A stretch of DNA of 64,000 bases from Xanthomonas fragariae (GTDB taxonomy: Bacteria > Pseudomonadota > Gammaproteobacteria > Xanthomonadales > Xanthomonadaceae), in the NCBI RefSeq assembly GCF_900183975.1, contig NZ_LT853882.1, positions 923,501 through 987,500 on the forward strand. Reading direction: 5' to 3'. This document shows, in pieces, positions 9,544 to 17,953 of this stretch. Positions within the stretch are counted from its first letter, which is position 1; each line of letters opens with the position of its first letter. The notes below the pieces were generated by a model, which was not told the DNA's origin, ran no database searches, and saw nothing but the letters and a program-made list of their open reading frames with translations. The position numbers and the translations under genes were made by a program.

Positions 9544-9837
9544 GTGGAACTCCCAGTTGGTGCGCTGAGCATGCGGGCAGCACGGCGCAATGGCGTGAAT
9601 CGATAATATGAAGAGCCACAATCTAAGATTACTGCGCGTCCGCCAGGTGGACGCGGCCGGTATTCGGTGCGGCAGGTATCGTGTACACCGCGGCTTTCGC
9701 GCGCCGTCCGCACCCAGCCGATGACCGCTCGCTAGGGTTTGGTCGCCTCATCTGATCCACAGTGTTGCGGCGACGAGATGGAAATTCCAGTCGGCCGGTA
9801 CCATGTGTCAGACCTCAGACCAACCACAGAGTTTCCC

Positions 9838-10146
9838 GTGAGCCAAGACCATACCGATCAGGACGCAGCCACCGGCCCGCAGATCACCCTGTATTCCTCC
9901 GCCATCTGCCCGTATTGCGTGGCCACCAAGAACTTCCTCAAGAGCAAGGGGCGGACCTGGACCGAGGTACGCATCGATCTCGACCCGACCGAGCGCAACA
10001 AGATGGTTGCGCTCGCCAAGCGCAGCAGCGTGCCGCAGATCTTTGTCGGCGACGTCCATGTGGGCGGCTACGACGACATGATGGCCATGCACCGCGCCGG
10101 CAAGCTCGAACCGTTGCTGGCCGGCACCGCGAGCGGTCAAGCATGA
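9838..10146 (+). CDS. grxC: Glutaredoxin 3 (monothiol/dithiol CPYC type)
   Basis: A GTG at 9838 gives a 102-residue protein, the normal size for a glutaredoxin. Upstream in-frame starts (ATG at 9778) would add a non-conserved leader. The redox site is YSSAICPYCVATKNFL, a CPYC dithiol motif. The glutathione-binding features follow: SSVPQIFVGDVHVGG with its cis-proline (the TVP/SVP motif) and GGYDDMMAMHRAGKL. The enzyme reduces disulfides or glutathione-protein adducts in the cytoplasm. Its stop overlaps the ATG of the next gene (ATGA at 10143-10146), so the two are translationally coupled. Confidence 0.92.
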   Translation: MSQDHTDQDAATGPQITLYSSAICPYCVATKNFLKSKGRTWTEVRIDLDPTERNKMVALAKRSSVPQIFVGDVHVGGYDDMMAMHRAGKLEPLLAGTASGQA

Positions 10147-10538
10147 GTGGTGACGAAAGCGGCACGGAAGACCAACTGCGCGAGTTCACCGAATTTCGCC
10201 AGCGCACGAACCAGCGCATCCTGGCCGAGCCGAATCAGGTGGTGCGCCGCTTCTTCGCGCTGGACACGCAGACCTATCAGGCCGGCGCCCTGGACGTGAA
10301 GACCAAGGAGCTGCTCGGCCTGGTCGCCTCGATGGTGCTGCGTTGCGACGACTGCATCAGCTACCACGTCGCCCAGTGCAAAGAAGCCGGCGTGACCCGC
10401 GAGGAGTTCTTCGAGACCTTCTCGGTCGGCTTGGTGGTCGGCGGCTCCATCGTGATCCCGCATCTGCGCCGCGCGGTGGATTTTCTCGACCAGCTCGAAG
10501 GCGGCGCACAGGCACCGGCGCAACACGCGTACGACTGA
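10143..10538 (+). CDS. Carboxymuconolactone decarboxylase (CMD/AhpD-like) family protein
   Basis: The 131-residue protein starts at an ATG overlapping the glutaredoxin stop. It has the CMD-domain pattern VKTKELLGLVASMVLRCDDCISYHVAQCKEAGVTREEFFE, with the CxxC...H arrangement (CDDCISYH) that forms the thiol-relay site of AhpD-type peroxidases. Coupling with a glutaredoxin supports a peroxide or disulfide reduction role rather than muconolactone decarboxylation. That is inference; the substrate is not known. Length and motif are typical of single-domain CMD proteins. Confidence 0.85.
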   Translation: MSGDESGTEDQLREFTEFRQRTNQRILAEPNQVVRRFFALDTQTYQAGALDVKTKELLGLVASMVLRCDDCISYHVAQCKEAGVTREEFFETFSVGLVVGGSIVIPHLRRAVDFLDQLEGGAQAPAQHAYD

Positions 10539-10570
10539 CGCAGGCCTGATCGCCTGCCAGGCATGACTCC

Positions 10571-10598
10571 AATGCGCCGCCCACCGAGGCGGCGCATT
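10571..10598. terminator. Perfect 11-bp stem-loop after the CMD gene
   Basis: The arms AATGCGCCGCC (10571-10581) and GGCGGCGCATT (10588-10598) are perfectly complementary around a 6-base loop, 33 bases after the CMD stop. No T-run follows directly on the plus strand, so it may be an RNA-stabilising or factor-assisted terminator rather than a classic intrinsic one. Confidence 0.5.
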
Positions 10599-10700
10599 GC
10601 GTTGGGGCGGTTGCTGATCGTCTTTAGACTAACGTCGGTTTGGGCGCCTTCACCGGCATCGGGCATAATTGTTGGTGAAACCTCATTGCGCCGATCTGCC

Positions 10701-10740
10701 GGGTTTCCGGCTGGCGCTCCCCCCTTAAGTTCGGAAACCC
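10701..10740 (+). promoter_or_regulatory. Leader hairpin just before the dehydrogenase start
   Basis: GGGTTTCCG (10701-10709) pairs with CGGAAACCC (10732-10740), nine perfect base pairs around a 22-base loop. The right arm ends six bases before the ATG at 10747 and contains the only purine-rich ribosome-binding candidate (GGAAA). The hairpin could modulate translation; this is inference. Confidence 0.35.
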
Positions 10741-10746
10741 AACGTT

Positions 10747-11754
10747 ATGACGCAGACAATCACGGTCATCCGCGGCGACGGTATTGGCCCGGAGATCATG
10801 GATGCCACGCTGTTCGTGCTCGACGCGCTGCAAGCTGGCCTGACCTACGAATATGCCGACGCCGGCCTGGTCGCACTGGAAAAGCAAGGCGATCTGCTGC
10901 CCGAGTCCACTCTGGCCTCGATCACCAAGAACAAGGTCGCCTTGAAAAGCCCGCTGACCACGCCGGTCGGCGAGGGCTTTAGCTCCATCAACGTGGCCAT
11001 GCGTCGCAAGTTCGACCTGTACGCCAACGTGCGTCCGGCCAAATCGTTTCCCAACACCAAGTCACGCTTTGCCGATGGCGTGGACCTGATCACGGTCCGT
11101 GAGAACACCGAAGGCGCCTATCTGAGCGAAGGCCAGGAAGTGTCGGCCGATGGGGAAGTCGCCGTCTCCGGCGCCCGCGTCACCCGCAAGGGCTCCGAGC
11201 GCATCGTGCGCTACGCCTTCGACCTGGCGCGCGCCACCGGCCGCAAGAAGGTCACCGCGGTGCACAAGGCCAACATCATCAAATCAACCTCTGGCCTGTT
11301 TTTGAAGGTGGCACGTGACGTGGCAGCGCACTACCCGGAAATCGAATTCCAGGAAATGATCGTCGACAACACCTGCATGCAGCTGGTAATGCGTCCGGAA
11401 CAATTCGACATCATCGTGACCACCAACCTGTTCGGCGACATCATCTCCGACCTGTGCGCCGGTCTGGTCGGCGGCCTGGGCCTGGCTCCGGGCGCAAACA
11501 TCGGCGTGGATGCGGCGATTTTCGAAGCCGTGCACGGCTCAGCGCCGGACATCGCAGGGCAGGGCAAGGCCAATCCGTGCGCGCTGCTGCTTGGCGCCGC
11601 GCAGATGCTCGACCACATCGGCCAGCCGCAGAATGCCGAGCGCCTGCGCGAGGCCATCGTGGCCACCCTGGAAGCCAAGGACTCGCTGACCCCCGACTTG
11701 GGCGGCACCGGCAACACCATGGGCTTTGCCAAAGCCATCGCCAGCCGCCTCTAA
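10747..11754 (+). CDS. NAD-type isocitrate/isopropylmalate dehydrogenase family enzyme
   Basis: The 335-residue protein has the beta-decarboxylating dehydrogenase signatures: N-terminal TVIRGDGIGPEIM, substrate-loop ANVRPAKSFPN, DLITVRENTEGAY, the catalytic lysine region VHKANIIKSTSGLF, the metal-binding aspartates in VTTNLFGDIISDLCAG, and the coenzyme segment EAVHGSAPDIAGQGKANP. The short length and ENTEGAYLSE loop resemble NAD-dependent isocitrate or homoisocitrate dehydrogenases more than LeuB or the 416-residue NADP-Icd. The likely reaction is isocitrate to 2-oxoglutarate in the TCA cycle. It appears monocistronic. Confidence 0.9.
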   Translation: MTQTITVIRGDGIGPEIMDATLFVLDALQAGLTYEYADAGLVALEKQGDLLPESTLASITKNKVALKSPLTTPVGEGFSSINVAMRRKFDLYANVRPAKSFPNTKSRFADGVDLITVRENTEGAYLSEGQEVSADGEVAVSGARVTRKGSERIVRYAFDLARATGRKKVTAVHKANIIKSTSGLFLKVARDVAAHYPEIEFQEMIVDNTCMQLVMRPEQFDIIVTTNLFGDIISDLCAGLVGGLGLAPGANIGVDAAIFEAVHGSAPDIAGQGKANPCALLLGAAQMLDHIGQPQNAERLREAIVATLEAKDSLTPDLGGTGNTMGFAKAIASRL

Positions 11755-11924
11755 GCAAGCTCTGAATAACGCTTTCATGTGCTTTCGAGCAGCAACTGAG
11801 GCAATCGCCGCTATGCGTAAGTGATTAAGTTTTATCGTGGAAGATCGTCGCGATTGAGCGAAATTCCAAGTTCACTCACCACGTCGTGCGTTGTTCGCAA
11901 AGTCCTGAGCGACACCGCGACAGC

Positions 11925-11953
11925 AAAAAAGAAAGGGCGCCGAGGCCCCCTTT
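11925..11953 (-). terminator. Rho-independent terminator, separated from its gene by IS copy A
   Basis: On the minus strand AAAGGGGGCC-tcg-GCGCCCTTT forms a stem with one bulge, followed by CTTTTTTG. Its natural client is the Bax-inhibitor-like gene on the minus strand, now 1.57 kb away because IS copy A sits between the stop codon and this hairpin. A short T-stretch on the other side means it could also work for the plus-strand dehydrogenase gene. Confidence 0.65.
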
Positions 11954-12021
11954 ACTTTTTGTTTGAAACCATAGCGCGCAAGAAATCCACTTTTTACGAT
12001 TCCCCATTCCTCGCTTAGTTA

Positions 12022-13526
12022 GTCGTCCCTGAAAAATCCCCGTCAAGCGCCAAGTGCCGTCGGTGACAGCGGCACGGCGCTCAAGGATGACCATCCCATC
12101 GCCCGCATCCAGGCACGCAAAAACGCGATCCAGCGCAGCAGCCAGCGCAGGTTGTAGCCGGCGGTGCAGCCGAGCACGTGCAGCGCATCGCCTTGGGCAC
12201 CTTTCAGCCTGCAGCGACGCAACCTGCAGTCGTCTTTCAGATGTCCGAGCACCGGCTCCACCGCCTGTCGTCGCTTGATCCAGCGCCATTGCCGTCGCGT
12301 CAGCGTCTTGGCCTTGCCGCGATGCAGGACCTGCACGCCATCGACTTCGCGCCCGCGATAGCCCAGGTCCACGATCGCCACCGTCGGTTCTACGCTCACA
12401 TCCTGCAGCAACCCGCGTGTCTGCTCCAGCTGCTCGGCCAAGGTATCGCCGTCGTACGGGTTGCCCGGGAAGCTGCGCGCACCCACGACCAATCCCTTGC
12501 AGGCGGTGACTGCAATGCCGACCTTGACGCCGAATTCGTACGCTTGACGCGCCTTGCCCTTGCCGATGCATTCCACTTCCGGGGCATGCAATGCGTAGAG
12601 TTTTTGTTTGTCCTTCGGACGCTGCGTGTACAGCCGTTGCGCACGTTCCAGCCAGACAGCGATGCGCTCGCGCACGCCGGTGTTTACCTGATCGAGTTTG
12701 CGTTGGATGTCGCGCACGAGCCGTCCCAGCACTGTGCGTTGACGTCGCAGCACGCGCTGCATGCGCTTGAACTGGCGCGCATGCGCATACCGACCTGCCT
12801 TGCGGCTCAGGGCCGGGCCTTGCCGCGCGTAGCTCTGCCGCAATCCGATGCCGTGCCGCTTGGCCAGTAACACCAGCTTCTTGCGTGCCACCTCCAGCAA
12901 ACGGCTGTCGGTCGGATAGGCGATCGCCTTTTCCTGCACCGTGGTGTCCACGATCACCCGCGACAACTCGCGTGCGTCCACCGCCTGCATCGCATGTGCG
13001 GCGTTGATGGTGTGCGCCAGCAGCTCTTCCATCCCGGCCTCACCCAGGCGCTGCCGCCAGCGCGTCAGCGAGCTGGCATCGCACGGCAAACGCGTCTGGA
13101 ACACGACCTCGCCGGTGAAGAACTGCCAGTACGGATTCTCCAGCCAACGCTCGCACACCGCTTCATCGGACAGGTCGTAGGCGTGTTTGAGGTAGAGCAA
13201 ACCGGCAATCAGCCGCACCGGCAATGCCGGCCGACCGCCACCGGCCTGGGTGGCCGGCAAGCGCGATGAAAGTGCTTGCTCCAACGCCGTCCACGGCATC
13301 CGTTGGCTCAGCCGCGCCAGCGGATGACGCAGATCGATCTGGTTCTCCAGCCGCGAACGAAACAACTCGTCGGCGGGTCTGTCTTCGGCAGCAGGACGGC
13401 GTGTACGCATGAGTGAAAATTGCCAGAAACCAGCCTTCAGCGTAGCGAACACCGGTAGTTTTGGCACGCCGGTGCAGACATCAAGGCCTTGCGGTCGTTG
13501 GGTGGTTGGGGTTTTTCAGGGGCGAC
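12022..13526 (-). mobile_element. IS5-family element (IS1478-like), copy A
   Basis: This is a 1505-bp element. The ends are imperfect inverted repeats: GTCGTCCCTGAAAAATCCCC on the left and, reading in from the right, GTCGCCCCTGAAAAACCCC. It is flanked by a perfect 6-bp direct repeat TAGTTA (12016-12021 and 13527-13532), evidence of a simple insertion. One transposase gene fills it. Near-identical copies lie at 16074-17578 and 54539-56031. The IS1478 name is from recall of Xanthomonas elements, not a search. Confidence 0.85.
12043..13467 (-). CDS. IS5-family DDE transposase (copy A, intact)
   Basis: The 474-residue protein has an N-terminal DUF772-type region (LIAGLLYLKHAYDLSDEAVCERWLENPYWQFFTGE, then SSLTRWRQRLG). 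The catalytic part contains the first acidic residue in SRVIVDTTVQEKAIAYPTD, then KVGIAVTACKGLVVGARSFPGNPYDGDTLA and AIVDLGYRGREVDGV. The C-terminal basic stretch RRQWRWIKRRQAVEPVLGHLKDD carries the catalytic glutamate. An internal ATG at 13410 (MRTRRPAAE) is an alternative start. The reading frame is uninterrupted, so this copy may be active. Confidence 0.9.
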   Translation of the reverse strand: MPKLPVFATLKAGFWQFSLMRTRRPAAEDRPADELFRSRLENQIDLRHPLARLSQRMPWTALEQALSSRLPATQAGGGRPALPVRLIAGLLYLKHAYDLSDEAVCERWLENPYWQFFTGEVVFQTRLPCDASSLTRWRQRLGEAGMEELLAHTINAAHAMQAVDARELSRVIVDTTVQEKAIAYPTDSRLLEVARKKLVLLAKRHGIGLRQSYARQGPALSRKAGRYAHARQFKRMQRVLRRQRTVLGRLVRDIQRKLDQVNTGVRERIAVWLERAQRLYTQRPKDKQKLYALHAPEVECIGKGKARQAYEFGVKVGIAVTACKGLVVGARSFPGNPYDGDTLAEQLEQTRGLLQDVSVEPTVAIVDLGYRGREVDGVQVLHRGKAKTLTRRQWRWIKRRQAVEPVLGHLKDDCRLRRCRLKGAQGDALHVLGCTAGYNLRWLLRWIAFLRAWMRAMGWSSLSAVPLSPTALGA

Positions 13527-14287
13527 TAGTTACGCGACTGCAGCTTCGACAACAACCGCAGAAACTCAATGTACAGCCACACCAGCGTGACCATCAGGCC
13601 GAACGCGCCGTACCACTCCATGTGCTTGGGCGCCCCCTGTTCCACGACACTTTCGATAAAGTCGAAATCCAGCACCAGGTTCAGTGCGGCAACGACCACC
13701 ACGAACAGGCTGAAGCCGATCCCGATCAGGCCAGAATCGTGGATGAAAGGTATACGCACACCAAAAAAGCCCAGCACGATGGTGGCCAGATAGACCAACG
13801 CAATGCCGCCGGTTGCTGCGACCACACCCAGCTTGAAGTTCTCGGTGGCCTTGATCATGCCGCTGCGATACGCGAACAGCAGTGCGAACATCGTGCCGAA
13901 GGTCAGCAGCACCGCCTGGAACACGATGCCGTTGAAACGCGTTTCATAGACCGCCGAGATCGAACCCAGGAAGAAGCCTTCCACGAGTGCGTAAAGCGGC
14001 GCGGTGATCGGTGCCCAGCTCGGCTTGAAGCTGGTGGCCAGAGCGAACACCAGGCCACCGATCGCACCGGCAATCATGCACAGCTTGGCCGCAGGCAGCG
14101 GCATGCCGTCGGCACCGATCGACCGCGACCAGGCAAACGCTGCGGTGAGCACAGCCATCAACAACAGCGCTCCCGTTTTGTTGACGGTGCCATTGAGGGT
14201 CATCGCCTGACCATCGCGCGTGACCACCGAGCCGGAGCCGAGGTCGAGAAACGTGGATTCCCGAAGGGCCGGGTTACCGCTACGCAT
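13526..14287 (-). CDS. Bax inhibitor-1/YccA family membrane protein
   Basis: This 253-residue protein starts MRSGNPALRESTFLDLGSG, with a soluble N-terminal tail followed by about seven hydrophobic segments (for example TGALLLMAVLTAAFAW, LCMIAGAIGGLVFALATSF, LVYLATIVLGFFGV and GIGFSLFVVVVAALNLVLDF). The pattern ending DFDFIESVVEQGAPKHMEWYGAFGLMV belongs to the YccA/BaxI_1 group of inner-membrane proteins. Their biochemical role in bacteria is unclear (calcium leak or FtsH modulation has been proposed for relatives). The stop codon is TAG because IS copy A supplied its last base. Removing the IS and one repeat copy restores TAA. Confidence 0.88.
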   Translation of the reverse strand: MRSGNPALRESTFLDLGSGSVVTRDGQAMTLNGTVNKTGALLLMAVLTAAFAWSRSIGADGMPLPAAKLCMIAGAIGGLVFALATSFKPSWAPITAPLYALVEGFFLGSISAVYETRFNGIVFQAVLLTFGTMFALLFAYRSGMIKATENFKLGVVAATGGIALVYLATIVLGFFGVRIPFIHDSGLIGIGFSLFVVVVAALNLVLDFDFIESVVEQGAPKHMEWYGAFGLMVTLVWLYIEFLRLLSKLQSRN

Positions 14288-14440
14288 GCGTGTTCTCCTT
14301 GAAATGTAGGTGCTTGCCGAGTTGACGAGCGTTGTTGCGAGGATACCGGATTATCTAATTTACACACGGTGATTGACAGCGAGGCCAATCGTTCTCAAAA
14401 TAGCCGACCTTTCGAGCCTTCGGGATTTGAAAGGTCCCGC

Positions 14441-14517
14441 CGGGGTATAGCGCAGTCTGGTAGCGCGCCTGCTTTGGGAGCAGGATGTCGGGGGTTCGAA
14501 TCCCTCTACCCCGACCA
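14441..14517 (+). tRNA. tRNA-Pro (anticodon TGG)
   Basis: The acceptor CGGGGTA pairs with TACCCCG, followed by A and CCA. The anticodon stem CCTGC/GCAGG encloses the loop TTTGGGA, giving TGG. GGTTCGAATCC forms the T loop. CCA is encoded. It is first of four tandem tRNAs. Confidence 0.97.
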
Positions 14518-14561
14518 TTCCCGATGCTTTTGGCAGCGTGGGAATGCGAAGTTCGGTCAGG

Positions 14562-14638
14562 GCGTCCGTAGCTCAACCGGATAGAGCACCGGCCTTCTAA
14601 GCCGGCGGTTACAGGTTCGAGTCCTGTCGGGCGCGCCA
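14562..14638 (+). tRNA. tRNA-Arg (anticodon TCT)
   Basis: The acceptor GCGTCCG pairs with CGGGCGC (one G-T pair), followed by G and CCA. The anticodon stem CCGGC/GCCGG holds the loop CTTCTAA, giving TCT. It lies 44 bases after tRNA-Pro. Confidence 0.97.
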
Positions 14639-14671
14639 TCGGTAGTATGTTAAGGAAACAGGTTTTCAGTG

Positions 14672-14748
14672 GTGGCTGTAGCTCAGCTGGTTAGAGTACT
14701 GGATTGTGATTCCAGATGTCGGGGGTTCGAGTCCCCTCAGCCACCCCA
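14672..14748 (+). tRNA. tRNA-His (anticodon GTG)
   Basis: The acceptor GTGGCTG pairs with CAGCCAC, followed by C and CCA. The base before it (14671) is G and can pair with C73 as the histidine-specific G-1. The anticodon stem CTGGA/TCCAG with loop TTGTGAT gives GTG. Confidence 0.97.
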
Positions 14749-14841
14749 TTGATTGCAGGTGATTGCAGGAAAGTTGTACACGATGCCTCGCGGAGTGTTG
14801 CAACGAAGCAGAAATGCATGCACAATGTGCGATCAGTTTCA

Positions 14842-14917
14842 GGGCCGTTAGCTCAGTTGGTAGAGCAGTTGACTCTTAATCAATAGGTCCAAGGTTCGAA
14901 TCCTTGACGGCCCACCA
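14842..14917 (+). tRNA. tRNA-Lys (anticodon CTT); likely island attachment site
   Basis: The acceptor GGGCCGT pairs with ACGGCCC, followed by A and CCA. The loop CTCTTAA gives CTT. It is last of the tandem array. The DNA downstream turns into accessory genes with an integrase remnant, which is the usual pattern at tRNA attachment sites. I did not see a second copy of the tRNA 3' end that would mark the other attachment site. Confidence 0.96.
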
Positions 14918-14924
14918 ATTAAAT

Positions 14925-14957
14925 CAGCCACTTAGCGCAAGCCAAGTGGCTGTTTTT
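14925..14957 (+). terminator. Rho-independent terminator of the tRNA operon
   Basis: CAGCCACTT (14925-14933) and AAGTGGCTG (14944-14952) form a perfect 9-bp stem, followed by TTTTT. It starts seven bases after the tRNA-Lys CCA end. Confidence 0.9.
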
Positions 14958-15008
14958 CTTTGTCTCGGGAAAAATCTCGGGAAAATAACGCGAGGGGAGG
15001 GGAGCTCA

Positions 15009-16074
15009 TGAAGAAAATCAAGGACCGATGGCGGGGCCTAGCGAGAGCGAGGGCGCAGTGGCCCGAAGGACTCGAAGGGCCTATGTACTTGGGAGGCGTC
15101 GCGAAGAGCACCGACAGCCTGACTTCACGATCGATGAGGGCATCGCTATTGTGGCCCCGGTTGAGTTTGCTTTGGAAAATCACAACCATGACTTGGTCGT
15201 CTACTTTCTTCAGCAACTATGCAAAGCAGCAATTTCTTTCCAACAGTCAGGTCAAGCGCTGGTCATCGATTTCCGGCGGACGACGCTGATGGTGGCTAGT
15301 GCGACCCTCCTCTTTTTCTCAGAGTTGCAGAGGCTGCGGTCGATTTATCCCGGCCTTGGTCTCAGATGCATACCTCCAAAAGACCCAGCGGTCGCGGAGG
15401 TACTCCAGCATTTGAAGATATTTCAGCTACTGGGATACGAGAGCTCAGTGGTGCCTTCACGTCCGGATGTGATCTCTTGGCGCGTTGCGTCATCGTCTAT
15501 GGTGGACGGCGTGCAGGTTGGCTCACTCATCGAGACGTACAGGTCACTTGGTAGTGAGCGCGCCAAACATCTGTTCCGCGGCGTTTCAGAGGCCATGGGT
15601 AATGCTGTCAACCATGCCTACATTGCTCCGCGAGGCGACGGCTTGCCTGCACCCCCTGCTGATAAATGGTGGATGTTCTGCCGGCAAGACGAGGACAATC
15701 TGGTGGTCGCAGTCTGCGACCTGGGGATTGGCATTCCTAAATCTTTACCTATGCTTTACCCAGAGGAGGCGTTCGTGCGCCTCCTGGATTTCGGGACTAG
15801 AGGGCGCATCCGATCTGACGCGTGGATGATCGAGGCAGCGATGCAGATCGAGAGGACAAGGACCTCTGCACGCGGGCGCGGTAAGGGTCTTGGGGACACG
15901 CGAAGGCTTGTTGACGAAGTCCCAGGCGGGCGCTTGGTAATCTTGAGTAATCGTGGACAGCTGCAATATAGAGGAGGTGCCTACGAGCGGAAAAATTATG
16001 AACAGTCGATTAAGGGGACAGTGGTCCTTTGGGTGGTTCCTCTGAATGGTGGCGGTCATGGTGAGTCCAATTAG
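15009..16074 (+). pseudogene. GHKL ATPase with STAS-like N-terminal region, probable frameshift near the start
   Basis: A strong Shine-Dalgarno (GAGGGGAGGGGA) precedes ATG at 15009, opening MKKIKDRW...GPMYLGGVAKST. The conserved part (TIDEGIAIVAPVEFALENHN onward) lies in another frame, open from 15028, so a one-base shift around 15100-15130 is likely. The body resembles a STAS-like segment (ALVIDFRRTTLMVASATLLF) followed by a GHKL ATPase with N-box SEAMGNAVNHAY, G1 VCDLGIGIP and G2 GRGKGLGDTRRLVDE. The stop TAG at 16072-16074 is completed by the first base of IS copy B. An ATG at 16058 overlapping the end may be the start of a lost partner gene. The role is unknown; mobile-island or regulatory functions are possible. 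Confidence 0.6.
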
Positions 16075-17578
16075 TCGTCCCTGAAAAATCCCCTTCAAGC
16101 GCCAAGTGCCGTCGGTGACAGCGGCACGGTACTCAAGGATGACCATCTCATCGCCCGCATCCAGGCACGCAAAAACGCGATCCAGCGCAGCAGCCAGCGC
16201 AGGTTGTAGCCAGCGGCGCAGCCGAGCACGTGCAGCGCATCGCCTTGGGCACCTTTCAGCCTGCAGCGACGCAACCGGCAGTCGTCTTTCAGATGTCCGA
16301 TCACCGGCTCCACCGCCTGCCGTCGCTTGATCCAGCGCCATTGCCGTCGCGTCAGCGTCTTGGCCTTGCCGCGATGCAGGACCTGCACGCCATCGACTTC
16401 GCGCCCGCGATCGCCCAGGTCCACGATCGCCACCGTCGGTTCTACGCTCACATCCTGCAGCAACCCGCGTGTCTGCTCCAGCTGCTCGGCCAAGGTATCG
16501 CCGTCGTACGGGTTGCCCGGGAAGCTGCGCGCACCCACGACCAATCCCTTGCAGGCGGTGACCGCAATGCCGACCTTGACGCCGAATTCGTACGCTTGAC
16601 GCGCCTTGCCCTTGCCGATGCATTCCACTTCCGGGGCATGCAATGCGTAGAGTTTTTGTTTGTCCTTCGGACGCTGCGTGTACAGCCGTTGCGCACGTTC
16701 CAGCCAGACAGCGATGCGCTCGCGCACGCCGGTGTTTACCTGATCGAGTTTGCGTTGGATGTCGCGCACGAGCCGTCCCAGCACTGTGCGTTGACGTCGC
16801 AGCACGCGCCGCATCCGCTTGAACTGGCGCGCATGCGCATACCGACCTGCCTTGCGGCTCAGGGCCGGGCCTTGCCGCGCGTAGCTCTGCCGCAATCCGA
16901 TGCCGTGCCGCTTGGCCAGTAACACCAGCTTCTTGCGTGCCACCTCCAGCAAACGGCTGTCGGTCGGATAGGCGATCGCCTTTTCCTGCACCGTGGTGTC
17001 CACGATCACCCGCGACAACTCGCGTGCGTCCACCGCCTGCATCGCATGCGCGGCGTTGATGGTGTGCGCCAGCAGCTCTTCCATCCCGGCCTCACCCAGG
17101 CGCTGCCGCCAGCGCGTCAGCGAGCTGGCATCGCACGGCAAGCGCGTCTGGAACACGACCTCGCCAGTGAAGAACTGCCAGTACGGATTCTCCAGCCAAC
17201 GCTCGCACACCGCTTCATCGGACAGGTCGTAGGCGTGTTTGAGGTAGAGCAAACCGGCAATCAGCCGCACCGGCAATGCCGGCCGACCGCCACCGGCCTG
17301 GGTGGCCGGCAAGCGCGATGAAAGTGCTTGCTCCAACGCCGTCCACGGCATCTGTTGGCTCAGCCGCGCCAGCGGATGACGCAGATCGATCTGGTTCTCC
17401 AGCCGCGAACGAAACAACTCATCGGCAGGCATCTCTTCGGCAGCAGGACGGCGTGTACGCATGAGTGAAAATTGCAAGAAACCAGCCTTCAGCGTAGCGA
17501 ACACTGGTAGTTCTGGCACGCCGGTGCAGACATCAAGGCCTTGCGGTCGTTGGGTGGTTGGGGTTTTTCAGGGGCGAC
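16074..17578 (-). mobile_element. IS5-family element (IS1478-like), copy B
   Basis: A 1505-bp near-identical copy of the element at 12022-13526, with the same terminal repeats. The six bases on the left (CAATTA) do not match those on the right (TAGTTA), unlike copy A. It separates a plus-strand gene end from a truncated minus-strand integrase. This suggests an IS-mediated deletion next to the element rather than a simple insertion. Confidence 0.85.
16095..17519 (-). CDS. IS5-family DDE transposase (copy B, intact)
   Basis: At 474 residues it differs from copy A at only scattered positions, for example YRGREVDGV becomes DRGREVDGV and KRMQRVLRRQ becomes KRMRRVLRRQ. Catalytic landmarks (SRVIVDTTVQEKA, SFPGNPYDGDTLA, RRQAVEPVIGHLKDD) are kept and the frame is open throughout. 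It may therefore still supply transposase to all three copies. Confidence 0.9.
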   Translation of the reverse strand: MPELPVFATLKAGFLQFSLMRTRRPAAEEMPADELFRSRLENQIDLRHPLARLSQQMPWTALEQALSSRLPATQAGGGRPALPVRLIAGLLYLKHAYDLSDEAVCERWLENPYWQFFTGEVVFQTRLPCDASSLTRWRQRLGEAGMEELLAHTINAAHAMQAVDARELSRVIVDTTVQEKAIAYPTDSRLLEVARKKLVLLAKRHGIGLRQSYARQGPALSRKAGRYAHARQFKRMRRVLRRQRTVLGRLVRDIQRKLDQVNTGVRERIAVWLERAQRLYTQRPKDKQKLYALHAPEVECIGKGKARQAYEFGVKVGIAVTACKGLVVGARSFPGNPYDGDTLAEQLEQTRGLLQDVSVEPTVAIVDLGDRGREVDGVQVLHRGKAKTLTRRQWRWIKRRQAVEPVIGHLKDDCRLRRCRLKGAQGDALHVLGCAAGYNLRWLLRWIAFLRAWMRAMRWSSLSTVPLSPTALGA

Positions 17579-17953
17579 TAGTTATCCAGTGTGTTGCGTA
17601 TATCCGTGCTCGTGATCGATGATATTGTCTTATCTTCCACAACTGCGAGCATGATGCCAAGGGTCTGCTCACTCGATTGAATATGTGTCAGTGTAACTTT
17701 CCTTCGTTTTAGATCGGAGATGTAGCCTTCAATTTCTTCGGACAACAGGTGGGTTTGGAGAGATGGCTTGCCCTCCGAAGAGCCTGGGCCTTTACGGTCG
17801 TGCTCTTCTGGTAAGTGTTTTAAGCACCTTGTCAAAGCATTGAGCCGCATCTACGCCCTCCACCGTAATTTCGCCGATGATGGTGTTTCCAATAGGTAGA
17901 TTTCTGATAGTGCAGCGGCAAGTCGTGCTTTGTTTTACGTTATTGGGCATGGA
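17579..17953 (-). pseudogene. Tyrosine-recombinase (integrase) N-terminal remnant
   Basis: An ATG at 17953 with AAGGA seven bases upstream opens MPNNVKQSTTCRCTIRNLPIGNTIIGEITV, but this frame stops after 52 codons. A shifted frame continues LLSEEIEGYISDLKRRK, TLTHIQSSEQTLGIML and ISSITSTDIRNTLD. That pattern is a SAM-like core-binding domain of phage-type integrases. The coding sequence ends at the edge of IS copy B, which supplies the stop. The catalytic domain (R-H-R-Y) is absent from the window. It was probably the integrase of the island beside tRNA-Lys. Assignment rests on domain pattern only. Confidence 0.55.

Noticed and set aside
16068..17584. Target-site duplication around IS copy B
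   Set aside because: The flanking hexamers CAATTA and TAGTTA differ at three positions; the shared TTA alone is too short to count.
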